A stretch of DNA of 64,000 nt. It comes from Streptomyces sp. JB150. GTDB lineage: Bacteria; Actinomycetota; Actinomycetes; Streptomycetales; Streptomycetaceae. The notes below the pieces were generated by a model. The model saw nothing but the letters and a program-made list of their open reading frames with translations. It ran no database searches and had not been told where the DNA came from. Where the stretch lies: assembly GCF_011193355.1 (NCBI RefSeq), contig NZ_CP049780.1, forward strand, positions 1,223,582-1,287,581. The letters are read 5' to 3'. A program made the translations under genes and the position numbers. The stretch's first letter is position 1. The number at the start of each line of letters is the position of its first letter. This document shows positions 19,740-28,894 of the stretch, one piece after another.

Positions 19740-21506
19740 TCAGGCCTCCTTCGTTTCGACGGGGGCGGCGGCCGGACGGCGGGTGCGGCGCAGCGGCGGC
19801 CGGGCACCCAGGCGCTTCGGGTCGAGGCCGGACCAGGGGTGGCCGTCCGCGAAGAACGTGCGGCGGGCGAGCAGCGTCAGCAGCGGCTTGGTGAAGAAGA
19901 ACACGACCACGACGTCGAGGACGGTGGTCAGGCCGAGCGTGAAGGCGAAGCCCTGGACCTTGCCGACGGTGACGATGAAGAGCACCGCCGCGGCGAGGAA
20001 GGACACGAAGTCGGAGACCAGGATGGTGCGCCGGGCGCGCGGCCAGGCCCGCTCGACGGCGGGGCGCAGGGAGCGGCCCTCGCGGATCTCGTCGCGGACG
20101 CGTTCGAAGTAGACGATGAACGAGTCCGCCGTGATGCCGATGGCGACGATGGCGCCGCAGACGGCCGGCAGGTTCAGCGCGAAGCCGATGGCCGGGCCGA
20201 GCAGCGACATGATCACGTAGGTCAGGGCGGCGGAGATCAGCAGCGAGGCGATCGCGACGAGCGACAGGCCGCGGTAGTAGATCACCAGGTAGAGCACGAC
20301 CAGGGCGAGGCCGATGGCGCCCGCGATCAGGCCGGCCTCCAGCTGCTCGCCGCCGAGCGCCGCGGTGACCGTGGTGACGCTGTCCTCCTTGAAGGTCAGC
20401 GGGAGGGCGCCGTACGACAGCATGTTGGCGAGGCCCTGGGCCTCCTCCTGGGTGAAGCTGCCGGAGATCTCGGCGTTGCCGCCGGTGATGGCCTGGCTGA
20501 CGAACGGGCTGGAGACGACCTGGCCGTCCAGGACGATGCCGAACTGGTTCTGCGGCGAGGGGTTCTGCGCCAGCTTGCCGGTGATGTCGGAGAACTTCTT
20601 GTCGCCCTCGCCGGTGAAGTCCATCTGGACCTTCCAGCCGGCGCCGCTCTGCGTGTCGTAGACGGCCTGGGCCTTCTTGACCTCGGTGCCGTCGACGGCG
20701 GCCGGGCCGAGCAGGTACTTGTACCAGACGCCCTGGATCTCGCCGCAGCCGACGGTGGTGTCCTCGGGCTTGGAGCCGTCGCCGGCCTTGTTGCGCGCGC
20801 TCTCCTTGGAGCAGTCGAGCGCGGCGTAGGCGGCCTGGGCGTCGCTGTCGGCGCCGTTCGCGGACGGGGAGGGGCTGGCCGAGGGGGATCCGCTCGCCGA
20901 CGGGGAGCCGGAGGCGCTGCCGGAGGGCGTGGGGTCGGCCTTCAGGGCGTCCGTGACGGCGCGGCCCTGGGTGGTGGCGGAGGCCGAGGGAGTCGCCGCG
21001 CCCGCGGAGGCGGACGGGCTCGCCTTGTCGGCGGGCTTGCCCGACGCGCTGGGAGAGGCGCTCGGAGATCCGCTGGGCGAGGGGGTGGCGGCAGGGCCCG
21101 TGGGCTCGGTGGCCAGGACGGGCCGGAAGTACAGCTTGGCGGTGGTGCCGACCTGATCCCGGGCCTGCTCGGAATTCGTGCCCTTGGGAATGTTCACGAT
21201 GATGTTGCGACTACCCTGCGTCTGGACTTCCGCCTCCGAGACGCCAAGACCGTTGACGCGGCGCTCCATGATGGAGACCGCGGTGTCCATGTTGGTCTTG
21301 TTGATCGCTGCCTCGTTGCCGTCCTCCGGGACGGCGCGGAGCGTGATGCTCGTGCCGCCGGCCAGGTCGATGCCGAGCCGCGGAGTGGTGTGACCGGAGG
21401 CGAACATGCCGCCGGTGAGCGCCACGATGGCGATCAGGATCAGGGCCAGCGAGCGCCCCGGCTTGCTCTGGGCGCTCGCGTTCCGGCCCCTTTTAGGTGC
21501 TGCCAC
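19740..21506 (-). CDS. secD: Protein translocase subunit SecD with a long Ser/Pro/Ala insertion
   Basis: 588 residues. The N-terminal membrane helix is at about 18-36, and the P1 domain begins RLGIDLAGGTSITL. The C-terminal membrane domain carries CGAIVAIGITADSFIVYFERVRDEI, the typical SecD signature. Residues about 135-222 are a low-complexity insertion rich in Ser, Pro, Ala and Gly (repeated SPSAS), placed in the extracytoplasmic region, making the protein longer than E. coli-type equivalents in that part. GTG 21506 is chosen because VAAPKRGRNAS is the natural start with a GGGAG/GAGAAG purine run upstream. Confidence 0.96.
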   Translation of the reverse strand: MAAPKRGRNASAQSKPGRSLALILIAIVALTGGMFASGHTTPRLGIDLAGGTSITLRAVPEDGNEAAINKTNMDTAVSIMERRVNGLGVSEAEVQTQGSRNIIVNIPKGTNSEQARDQVGTTAKLYFRPVLATEPTGPAATPSPSGSPSASPSASGKPADKASPSASAGAATPSASATTQGRAVTDALKADPTPSGSASGSPSASGSPSASPSPSANGADSDAQAAYAALDCSKESARNKAGDGSKPEDTTVGCGEIQGVWYKYLLGPAAVDGTEVKKAQAVYDTQSGAGWKVQMDFTGEGDKKFSDITGKLAQNPSPQNQFGIVLDGQVVSSPFVSQAITGGNAEISGSFTQEEAQGLANMLSYGALPLTFKEDSVTTVTAALGGEQLEAGLIAGAIGLALVVLYLVIYYRGLSLVAIASLLISAALTYVIMSLLGPAIGFALNLPAVCGAIVAIGITADSFIVYFERVRDEIREGRSLRPAVERAWPRARRTILVSDFVSFLAAAVLFIVTVGKVQGFAFTLGLTTVLDVVVVFFFTKPLLTLLARRTFFADGHPWSGLDPKRLGARPPLRRTRRPAAAPVETKEA

Positions 21507-21575
21507 CTTCTCGTACTCCCTCTCGGGCCGCCTCGCGCCCCGTGGGCGTGCCGGCGGCCATGACATGGTGTCGGG

Positions 21576-21589
21576 ATCCCGCGCGGGAT
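21576..21589. repeat. 14-base perfect palindrome in the yajC-secD gap
   Basis: ATCCCGCGCGGGAT is a perfect palindrome, 70 bases upstream of the secD start and beside the larger hairpin at 21593-21637. Its function is unknown; it may be a second RNA stem or a protein site. Confidence 0.45.
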
Positions 21590-21592
21590 GCG

Positions 21593-21637
21593 GATGTCCC
21601 GGGGAACGCGAGTCCCGCTCGCGCGCCCCGGGACATC
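21593..21637 (-). promoter_or_regulatory. Intercistronic hairpin between yajC and secD
   Basis: GATGTCCCGGGG (21593-21604) pairs over 12 bases with CCCCGGGACATC (21626-21637), and the loop adds GCGAG/CTCGC. It begins one base after the yajC stop codon. There is no U-run, so it may act as a partial terminator, a 3' stabiliser of yajC mRNA, or a processing site that sets the ratio of YajC to SecDF. Confidence 0.62.
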
Positions 21638-21638
21638 G

Positions 21639-22118
21639 CTACTTCGCGTCGGTGTCGCCGTCGGTCTTCTTCGGCGCCGCCTCGTCCGCGATGTCGTCGG
21701 AGGGCTCCACGTCCTTCTTGCCGAGGTCGACGGGCTTGTCGTCGGAGGCGGCGGCAGCGTCGGAGGCGCCGTCGGTCTCGGTGAGGGCGGAGGCGTCGTC
21801 CGGGACGACGTCCGAGTCGGACTTCAGGTCGTGCTCGATGCCGTGGACGATCCGGTTGTACTCGTCGTCCGGCAGAACGGCACCGATCGAGTTCTTGGCG
21901 AAGAGCAGTTCGACGCCCGGCCCGGCGTCGAGGAGGACCGTGTCCTCGTTGACCTCCTTGACCGTGGCGTACATGCCCCCGATGGTGCGGACGCCGGAAC
22001 CGGGCTGCATCTGGTTCCGCATCTCGATGGCCTGCTGCTGCTTCTTCTTGGCCGACCGGGTCATCAGGATCATGGCCCCGATGAGCACGATGAACGGGAG
22101 GAGGGTCACGAGACTCAC
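21639..22118 (-). CDS. yajC: Preprotein translocase subunit YajC
   Basis: 159 residues; small partner of SecDF. One N-terminal helix (LVTLLPFIVLIGAMILM), then the KKKQQQAIEMRNQM and PGSGVRTIGGMYATV segments typical of YajC. The C-terminal third (from about 105) is an acidic Ser/Asp-rich tail (DDASALTETDGASDAAAASD) longer than in E. coli. GTG 22118 has the Shine-Dalgarno AAGGAAG nine bases upstream. First annotated gene of the yajC-secD-secF-apt transcript. A 21-codon upstream ORF ends exactly at this Shine-Dalgarno. Confidence 0.94.
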   Translation of the reverse strand: MSLVTLLPFIVLIGAMILMTRSAKKKQQQAIEMRNQMQPGSGVRTIGGMYATVKEVNEDTVLLDAGPGVELLFAKNSIGAVLPDDEYNRIVHGIEHDLKSDSDVVPDDASALTETDGASDAAAASDDKPVDLGKKDVEPSDDIADEAAPKKTDGDTDAK

Positions 22119-22133
22119 GGGTCGGTACTTCCT

Positions 22134-22199
22134 TCACACGACCGCGATGATGAGCGGCCTGATGGTTGGGGGTTTGCGCGCCGCCGGCTTAGGCGGCAT
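22134..22199 (-). CDS. Candidate 21-codon leader peptide upstream of yajC
   Basis: A short ORF too small for routine calling: MPPKPAARKPPTIRPLIIAV followed by Val and TGA. Its ATG (22199-22197) comes six bases after a TAGACT -10 element, so the transcript could begin at or next to the ATG (leaderless translation, common in actinobacteria). An in-frame TAG lies just upstream, so it cannot be extended. The TGA (22136-22134) directly abuts the AAGGAAG Shine-Dalgarno of yajC, so ribosomes stopping here would cover that site. It is proline- and basic-rich with a hydrophobic end. Translation-arrest leader peptides of other sequence are known upstream of some secDF genes; this one is short and lacks a clear membrane or signal segment. 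Coding status is unproven. Confidence 0.4.
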   Translation of the reverse strand: MPPKPAARKPPTIRPLIIAVV

Positions 22200-22205
22200 C
22201 GGCGG

Positions 22206-22235
22206 AGTCTAAGCGAGTCCGCGCGCAGGGAACAA
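22206..22235 (-). promoter_or_regulatory. Candidate promoter of yajC-secDF-apt
   Basis: On the minus strand TTGTTC (22235-22230) and TAGACT (22211-22206) are separated by 18 bases, a good match to a vegetative sigma factor promoter (TTGACn / TAGnnT). The start point would fall around 22199. Confidence 0.5.
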
Positions 22236-22281
22236 CGCTCAGCATGACACCGGAGTTCCTGCTCGGGTGAATCCCTCGCCG

Positions 22282-23352
<1,071 letters not shown>

Positions 23353-23558
23353 GGAGAGTGCCTCGGGGGTCGCGGTCGGATGGGGGCGGGAGTCGGGTGC
23401 GGGGGCCGCGCGGGGACGGTTTCCGGTCGAATCGCGGCCGGGGCGCGTCGCCTCGGGCGGCGCGGGTCCCGCGGGGGGCGCGGAGCGGGGGCGCGTGGAG
23501 CGGGCGGTGGGCTCCGCGCGGGGGCCCGCGCGCCGGGCCGTGCGGGGGCGCGGGGCCG

Positions 23559-24164
23559 TCAGCGGGCTCTGTTGAGGGTCTGCAGCGCGGCCTTCAGCAG
23601 CAGGCCCACCTGCGGTGTGCCCTCGGCGGCCTCGGCCTGGGGGGCGACGGCGGCGACGGCCTCGTCGGCCTCCCGGGCCGCGTAGCCCAGACCGATGAGG
23701 GCGGCGTGCAGCTGGTCGCGCCAGCCGTTGCTCACCGGGGCTCCGACGGCGGGGGCGCCGAGGGGTTCGCCGAGGCGGTCCTTCAGTTCCAGCAGCAGCT
23801 TCTGGGCGCCCTTCTTGCCGATGCCGGGGACGGCCGTGAGCGCCTTCTCGTCGCCGGTGGAGACCGCTCGGCGCAGGGCGTCGGGCGTGTGCACGGCGAG
23901 CATGGCCTGGGCAAGGCGGGGGCCGACGCCGCTCGCGGTCTGGAGCAGCTCGAAGACCTGGCGCTCGTCGTCGTCGGCAAAGCCGTACAGCGTGAGGGAG
24001 TCCTCGCGGACCACGAGCGAGGTGGCGAGCTTGGCGGGCTGCCCCACGCGGAGCGTGGACAGGGTGTTGGGCGTGCACTGGACGGCCATGCCGACACCGC
24101 CGACCTCGATCACCGCGGTGTCCGGGGCGAGGGCGGCGACCGTGCCGCTGACGAAGGCGATCAT
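23559..24164 (-). CDS. ruvA: Holliday junction DNA helicase subunit RuvA
   Basis: 201 residues; tetrameric junction-binding partner of RuvB. The N-terminal OB-fold begins [20 protein letters not shown]. The two helix-hairpin-helix motifs appear as [17 protein letters not shown] and [19 protein letters not shown], and a C-terminal RuvB-binding domain follows. ATG 24164 overlaps the ruvC stop by four bases (ATGA), showing translational coupling. Confidence 0.96.
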   Translation of the reverse strand: MIAFVSGTVAALAPDTAVIEVGGVGMAVQCTPNTLSTLRVGQPAKLATSLVVREDSLTLYGFADDDERQVFELLQTASGVGPRLAQAMLAVHTPDALRRAVSTGDEKALTAVPGIGKKGAQKLLLELKDRLGEPLGAPAVGAPVSNGWRDQLHAALIGLGYAAREADEAVAAVAPQAEAAEGTPQVGLLLKAALQTLNRAR

Positions 24165-24811
24165 GTCGTACGGCCTTTCGTTGCTTGCGTTGCGTGTGCT
24201 GCTCGGGGGGCCTGCGGCGCTCGCGCCGCCTGGGGCGTTGGCGCTGCCTGGGGCGCTTGTGCCGCCTGGGCCGCCGCGTGGCGGGCGACCGCCTGCTGGA
24301 GGCGGTTCTGGGCGGCGGCCTGCCGGAGTCTGTTCTGCGCGGGGGCGCGCCAGATGTGGCAGATGGCGAGCGCGAGGGCGTCGGCGGCGTCGGCGGGCTT
24401 CGGGGGCGCGGAGAGGCGCAGCAGGCGGGTGACCATGGCGCCGACCTGGGCCTTGTCGGCGCGGCCCGAGCCGGTGACGGCGGCCTTGACCTCGCTGGGG
24501 GTGTGCAGGGCGACGGGGATGCCGCGGCGGGCGGCGCACAGCATGGCGACGGCGCTGGCCTGGGCGGTGCCCATCACCGTGCGCACGTTGTGCTGGCTGA
24601 AGACGCGCTCCACCGCGACGTACTCGGGGCGGTGTTCGTCGAGCCACGCCTCGATGCCCTGCTCCACGGCGACGAGGCGGTCGCCCAGCTCCGCGTCGAC
24701 GGGTGTGCGCACCACACCGACGCCGAGCATGGCGAGCGGCCGGCCGGGCACGCCCTCGACCACTCCCACACCGCACCGGGTCAGCCCCGGGTCCACCCCC
24801 AGTACGCGCAC
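24161..24811 (-). CDS. ruvC: Holliday junction resolvase RuvC with an extended C-terminal tail
   Basis: 216 residues; structure-specific endonuclease that resolves Holliday junctions. Catalytic acidic residues are in [10 protein letters not shown] (D7), VAVERVFSQ (E68) and DAADALALA (around 141-144). The fold normally ends near residue 155-170. Here a further ~50 residues contain a near-tandem [16 protein letters not shown] repeat, then an Ala/Gln/Pro run. The tail is probably disordered. Start ATG 24811; overlaps ruvA by four bases. Confidence 0.96.
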   Translation of the reverse strand: MRVLGVDPGLTRCGVGVVEGVPGRPLAMLGVGVVRTPVDAELGDRLVAVEQGIEAWLDEHRPEYVAVERVFSQHNVRTVMGTAQASAVAMLCAARRGIPVALHTPSEVKAAVTGSGRADKAQVGAMVTRLLRLSAPPKPADAADALALAICHIWRAPAQNRLRQAAAQNRLQQAVARHAAAQAAQAPQAAPTPQAARAPQAPRAAHATQATKGRTT

Positions 24812-24827
24812 CCGCCCCTCCTTCGTT

Positions 24828-24858
24828 CTCCCCCAGCTTCGCTGGGCGGTACCCCCAG
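24828..24858. repeat. Short GC-rich hairpin element of a type common in Streptomyces intergenic DNA
   Basis: CCCAGC-ttc-GCTGGG forms a compact hairpin (24832-24846) inside a longer block in which CCCCCAG occurs twice (start and end). The block sits just upstream of ruvC, in its leader. From memory, very similar CCCCCAG-hairpin-ACCCCCAG units recur across streptomycete genomes; a related but degenerate one is at 55404-55426 here. Confidence 0.5.
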
Positions 24859-24902
24859 TTTGTGCAGGCTATCGGGTGCCACTGACAACGCCGCGCAAAG
24901 CG

Positions 24903-24934
24903 ACGGGCCGACGGGGTGTGTCCCGTCGGCCCGT
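24903..24934 (-). terminator. yebC terminator
   Basis: ACGGGCCGACGGG (24903-24915) and CCCGTCGGCCCGT (24922-24934) form a perfect 13-base-pair stem with a six-base loop. On the minus strand it is followed by CGCTTTGCG. It lies about 90 bases past the yebC stop and before ruvC. Confidence 0.76.
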
Positions 24935-24976
24935 TCGGCTCGTTCGGCTCGCTCGGCCTGCTCTGCTCGTTCGGTC
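24932..24976. repeat. Degenerate 9-base tandem repeat
   Basis: Two perfect copies of CGTTCGGCT are followed by three decayed copies (CGCTCGGCC, TGCTCTGCT, CGTTCGGTC) between the yebC stop and its terminator. Non-coding; likely a slippage product. Confidence 0.6.
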
Positions 24977-25020
24977 GGCTCTGGTCGTCCGGCCGGCTCG
25001 GCGCCGCGCTGCCGGGCGCG

Positions 25021-25773
25021 TCAGGCGCCGACCTTCTCCATGATCTCGTCGCTGACGTCGAAGTTGGCGAAGACGTTCTGCACGTCGTCGCTGTCCTCCA
25101 GCGCGTCGATCAGCTTGAAGATCTTCTTGGCGCCCTCCTCGTCCAGCTCGACCTGCATGGTCGGGACGAAGTTGGCGTCGGCGGACTCGTAGTCGATGCC
25201 GGCGTCCTGGAGGGCGGTGCGGACCGCGACCAGGTCGGACGGCTCGCTGATGACCTCGAACGTCTCGCCGAGGTCGTTGACCTCCTCGGCGCCCGCGTCC
25301 AGGACGGCGGCGAGGACGTCGTCCTCGGTCAGCTCGCCCTTGGGGACGATGATGACGCCCTTGCGGTTGAACAGGTACGACACCGAGCCCGGGTCGGCCA
25401 TGGAGCCGCCGTTGCGGGTCATGGCGACGCGGACCTCGGAGGCCGCGCGGTTGCGGTTGTCGGTCAGACACTCGATGAGCACCGCGACACCGTTCGGGCC
25501 GTAGCCCTCGTACATGATCGTCTCGTAGTCGGCGCCACCGGCCTCCAGGCCGGCGCCGCGCTTGACCGCGGAGTCGATGTTCTTGTTCGGGACCGAGCTC
25601 TTCTTCGCCTTCTGGATGGCGTCGTACAGCGTCGGGTTGCCGTCCGGGTCGGCGCCGCCCATGCGGGCCGCGACCTCGATGTTCTTGATCAGCTTCGCGA
25701 AGAGCTTGCCGCGCTTGGCGTCGATCACGGCCTTCTTGTGCTTCGTCGTGGCCCATTTAGAGTGGCCGGACAT
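25021..25773 (-). CDS. YebC/PmpR family protein (TACO1-type)
   Basis: 250 residues. The family was described as DNA-binding regulators; members are also linked to translation of proline-rich sequences. The N-terminal [22 protein letters not shown], the central [19 protein letters not shown] and the C-terminal [17 protein letters not shown] segments are diagnostic. Start ATG 25773. It follows pdxT by 48 bases and is upstream of ruvC, matching the usual actinobacterial pdx-yebC-ruv order. Confidence 0.95.
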   Translation of the reverse strand: MSGHSKWATTKHKKAVIDAKRGKLFAKLIKNIEVAARMGGADPDGNPTLYDAIQKAKKSSVPNKNIDSAVKRGAGLEAGGADYETIMYEGYGPNGVAVLIECLTDNRNRAASEVRVAMTRNGGSMADPGSVSYLFNRKGVIIVPKGELTEDDVLAAVLDAGAEEVNDLGETFEVISEPSDLVAVRTALQDAGIDYESADANFVPTMQVELDEEGAKKIFKLIDALEDSDDVQNVFANFDVSDEIMEKVGA

Positions 25774-25821
25774 CTGCCTGTCTCCTTCGCGTAACCCATC
25801 CAGATACGAACGCCAGGAATC

Positions 25822-26430
25822 CTACAAGGACTCCGCTTCCCGGTTCGCGCGCACCATGTCGACGAAAAGGGAGTGCACGCGGTGGTCGCCGGTCAGCTCC
25901 GGGTGGAACGACGTGGCCAGCGCGTTGCCCTGGCGTACGGCGACGATGTGGCCGTCGTACTCGGCCAGCACCTCGGCCCGCGCGCCGACGGACTCCACCC
26001 AGGGGGCGCGGATGAAGACGCCCTCCACGGGGTCGCCCTCGATGCCCTTGACGTCGACGGCCGCCTCGAAGGACTCGTTCTGGCGTCCGAAGGCGTTGCG
26101 GCGGACGATCATGTCGATGCCGCCGACCGTCTCCTGGCCCGAACGCGGATCGAGGATCTTGTCGGCGAGCATGATCAGGCCCGCGCAGGTGCCGTAGACC
26201 GGCATTCCGTCCCGCACGCGAGCGCGGAGGGGCTCCATCACGCCGAACAGGACGGCCAGCTTGGAGATGGTGGTGGACTCGCCGCCGGGCAGGACGAGGC
26301 CGTCCACCTCGGCGAGTTCCTCGGGGCGCCTCACCGGCCTGGCCACGGCGTCGGCCGCGGCCAGGGCGATCAGGTGCTCCCGTACGTCGCCCTGGAGGGC
26401 CAGGACGCCGATGACGGGTGCGTCGGTCAT
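25822..26430 (-). CDS. pdxT: Pyridoxal 5'-phosphate synthase glutaminase subunit PdxT
   Basis: 202 residues; releases ammonia from glutamine for PdxS. Class I glutaminase triad elements are visible: nucleophile Cys in [12 protein letters not shown], and His-Glu in [26 protein letters not shown] is the oxyanion region. ATG 26430 is selected because [13 protein letters not shown] is the conserved opening. Located 35 bases after pdxS. Confidence 0.96.
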   Translation of the reverse strand: MTDAPVIGVLALQGDVREHLIALAAADAVARPVRRPEELAEVDGLVLPGGESTTISKLAVLFGVMEPLRARVRDGMPVYGTCAGLIMLADKILDPRSGQETVGGIDMIVRRNAFGRQNESFEAAVDVKGIEGDPVEGVFIRAPWVESVGARAEVLAEYDGHIVAVRQGNALATSFHPELTGDHRVHSLFVDMVRANREAESL

Positions 26431-26465
26431 GTACGTGCAGTCCTCGAAGGTGCCGTGGGGGGTGC

Positions 26466-27380
26466 TTACCAGCCGCGGTTGGCGTAGCGCTCGGTCTCGG
26501 GGAGGGTGTCGCAGTTGATGCCGACCATGGCCTCGCCGAGGTTGCGGGACGCGTCCGCGATGATCTTCGGGTCGTCGTAGAAGGTGGTGGCCTTCACGAT
26601 TGCGGCGGCGCGCTTGGCCGGGTCGCCGGACTTGAAGATGCCGGAGCCGACGAAGACGCCCTCGGCGCCCAGCTGACGCATCAGCGCGGCGTCGGCCGGA
26701 GTGGCCACGCCGCCGGCGGAGAACAGCACGACCGGGAGCTTGCCCAGCTCGGCGACCTCCTTGACCAGCTCGTACGGGGCGCGCAGCTCCTTGGCGGCGG
26801 CGTACAGCTCGTGGTTGTCGAGGCCGCGCAGGCGGGCGATGTCGTTCTTGATCTGGCGCAGGTGGCGGACCGCCTCGACGACGTTGCCGGTGCCGGCCTC
26901 GCCCTTGGAGCGGATCATCGCGGCACCCTCGGCGATGCGGCGCAGGGCCTCGCCGAGGTTGGTGGCGCCGCAGACGAAGGGGGTGGTGAACGCCCACTTG
27001 TCGGAGTGGTTGACCTCGTCGGCCGGGGTGAGGACCTCGGACTCGTCGATGTAGTCCACGCCGAGGGACTGCAGGACCTGGGCCTCGACGAAGTGGCCGA
27101 TGCGCGACTTGGCCATGACGGGGATCGAGACCGCGTCGATGATGCCCTCGATCATGTCCGGGTCGGACATGCGGGCCACGCCGCCGTCCTTGCGGATGTC
27201 GGCCGGGACGCGCTCCAGCGCCATGACGGCGACGGCGCCCGCGTCCTCGGCGATCTTCGCCTGCTCCGGCGTGACGACGTCCATGATCACGCCGCCCTTG
27301 AGCTGCTCGGCCATGCCGCGCTTCACGCGCGCGGTGCCGGTCTCGGGGGTCTGGGCGGAGTTGGGGAGCGTGGTGGACAC
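26466..27380 (-). CDS. pdxS: Pyridoxal 5'-phosphate synthase lyase subunit PdxS
   Basis: 304 residues; makes PLP from ribose 5-phosphate, glyceraldehyde 3-phosphate and ammonia. The TIM-barrel protein shows [18 protein letters not shown], the catalytic-lysine regions [13 protein letters not shown] and [17 protein letters not shown], and the phosphate loop [13 protein letters not shown]. Start GTG 27380 with GAGG upstream. First gene of a pdxS-pdxT-yebC transcript; the 170-base region upstream should hold its promoter. Confidence 0.97.
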   Translation of the reverse strand: MSTTLPNSAQTPETGTARVKRGMAEQLKGGVIMDVVTPEQAKIAEDAGAVAVMALERVPADIRKDGGVARMSDPDMIEGIIDAVSIPVMAKSRIGHFVEAQVLQSLGVDYIDESEVLTPADEVNHSDKWAFTTPFVCGATNLGEALRRIAEGAAMIRSKGEAGTGNVVEAVRHLRQIKNDIARLRGLDNHELYAAAKELRAPYELVKEVAELGKLPVVLFSAGGVATPADAALMRQLGAEGVFVGSGIFKSGDPAKRAAAIVKATTFYDDPKIIADASRNLGEAMVGINCDTLPETERYANRGW

Positions 27381-27552
27381 GGGTTGACCTCACTCAGGGA
27401 AAAGAGGGTTGCTGCATCACCGAGGAAACGGGAGAGGCCCAGGCCACAGCAAGGGCCAATGAGAAGGCGGTGGCTCGTTTTCCCTCCTGGCAGCCGACGG
27501 TCAACGCCGCCTATGCCCGGTTTCTCCCTGAGGTGGAGGTGCCGCGGTCCGT

Positions 27553-28095
27553 TCAGGCGGACCGGTCCAGCAGGGCCGCCGGGGGCTCGTCGTCCATCTC
27601 GAAGGCCAGCGGGAACGGCGCGTGGCCGGCCAGCCGGAACCAGCGGACCTTGCGGTGCTCGCGGAGCCGGCGGGCGGCGCCGACGGCGTCGTTGTGGAAG
27701 CGCCGGGCCATGGGCACCCGGCGCACGGCCTCCGCTAGCTCCCGCGCGGCCTCCTCGCCGCCGGGCACCTCCCGGACCACCTCGACCTGCTGGGCGTCCG
27801 CGAAGACGGCGCGCAGCGCCTGGCTCAGTTCGCTCTCGGCGACCTCCCGGTGCTCCTCCTCGGCCTGCCGGGCGGCGTGCGCGGCCTCGTAGAGCACGAT
27901 GGAGGCGGCCGGGTCGAGCACCCCGGACGTCGCCAGCTCCTGCGCCACCGAAGCCCTGCGCAGCAGCTGCGCGTCGAGCGCGGCGCGGGCGGCGTCGATC
28001 CGGGCGTGCAGCCGGTCCAGGCGGCCGGCCGTCCAGCTCAGATACAGGCCGATCGCGATGAGGCCGACGAGGATCCAGATGAGGGTTTCGGTCAC
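27553..28095 (-). CDS. Membrane-anchored alpha-helical protein next to the PI-mannoside genes
   Basis: 180 residues from GTG 28095 (VTETLIWILVGLIAIGLYLSW); a TTG at 28104 would add three residues. One N-terminal membrane helix is followed by a long amphipathic region (AGRLDRLHARIDAARAALDAQLL) reminiscent of LemA-type proteins, then an Ala/Glu/Arg-rich helical part. No catalytic motif is visible. In Mycobacterium the equivalent position after pimA holds a membrane/Nudix protein (Rv2609c); only the membrane-helical part would correspond here, and I see no Nudix box. Function unknown. Confidence 0.72.
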   Translation of the reverse strand: MTETLIWILVGLIAIGLYLSWTAGRLDRLHARIDAARAALDAQLLRRASVAQELATSGVLDPAASIVLYEAAHAARQAEEEHREVAESELSQALRAVFADAQQVEVVREVPGGEEAARELAEAVRRVPMARRFHNDAVGAARRLREHRKVRWFRLAGHAPFPLAFEMDDEPPAALLDRSA

Positions 28096-28347
28096 GGGCG
28101 GCAAGGCTACCGGGGCGCCGCGTGTGGCTCCGCCGGGTGTTCTGCGGTGCCCGGTGCCGGGGGTCCCGCGGTGACGGTTGCCGACGGGCTTGCGGGGGAG
28201 CTGGGCTCCGGCCTGTGGTGTCTGGTGGGGAAGTACCGCCGGGGCGGCTGAGAGGGCCGTGCAGCAGCCGGCCGGCGGGCCCGCGTCGACGCGCGCGGAC
28301 GGCGCCCGTCGGCGCCCGCGCGGCCCGGCGGCATCACGCCCGCCCGT

Positions 28348-28373
28348 GCCGCACTCGGTCTCACGGCGCCGCC
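28348..28373. repeat. 26-base direct repeat, copy 1
   Basis: Begins GCCGCACTCGGTCTCACGGC and ends GCCGCC. It matches copy 2 (28454-28479) at 25 of 26 positions, 106 bases apart. Confidence 0.8.
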
Positions 28374-28453
28374 TGATCCCGCCCTGTCGCCTCGCGCGCC
28401 CATCTCCGTCCGCGCGAGGGCGTCACGGGCCGCGTGTCCGTGTCTCAGTCCGC

Positions 28454-28479
28454 GCCGCACTCGGTCTCGCGGCGCCGCC
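28454..28479. repeat. 26-base direct repeat, copy 2
   Basis: Same as copy 1 except G for A at the sixteenth base. The flanks also share short similar runs (CGCGT/TCTC), suggesting an old local duplication. Confidence 0.8.
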
Positions 28480-28490
28480 CGGTCCGGCCC

Positions 28491-28530
28491 CGCGCGTGCC
28501 CCTCTCGGTCCGCGCGTGCCCGTCTCGGTC
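28491..28530. repeat. 20-base tandem repeat (two units)
   Basis: CGCGCGTGCCCCTCTCGGTC is followed directly by the same unit with one change (C to G at position 12). A partial third unit follows. Confidence 0.8.
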
Positions 28531-28894
28531 CGCGGGGGGCGCGTCTCGCGTCGCGTGTCCGCTCCAGCACGCGAGGCCGCGTCGGCGGACCATTCCAAGG
28601 CCCCGGCCAGTCACCTTCGCGTGCCCCGTCTGTCTCACAGCGCACCGACCCAGCCGTTCCGGCGGGCGGGCCGCACCCGCGCCTCGTCAGCGGACCACGT
28701 CACAGGGCCGGCCAAGCAGCCCCACGCAGCTCGCCCCCGGCGACAGCCGCGCCCGCGCGGACCGTCACCTCCCCGTCGCGCCCCGCCCGTCCACCGTGAG
28801 CCGACGACCCCGCGGAGCGCCCCCGCGGCCGCCCCGCTCCGCACGGACCGTCCCTTCCGCGCGCGCCCGAGCCGACAACCCCGCGGCCCCCGGC

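Larger units (their letters stand above)
28096..28894. other. 0.8-kb gene-free region with degenerate direct repeats
   Basis: Unusually long gap for this gene-dense window. It is about 75-80% GC with no credible coding frame: the frames that stay open are arginine/proline-rich on all sides. It contains a 26-base direct repeat and a 20-base tandem repeat (listed separately), plus several looser copies of TCGGTCCGCG/TCCGTCCGCG. No terminator with a U-run was found. Confidence 0.6.

Noticed and set aside
28348..28530. Repeats as a CRISPR array
   Set aside because: Only two unequal-spacing copies, no regular spacers and no cas genes.
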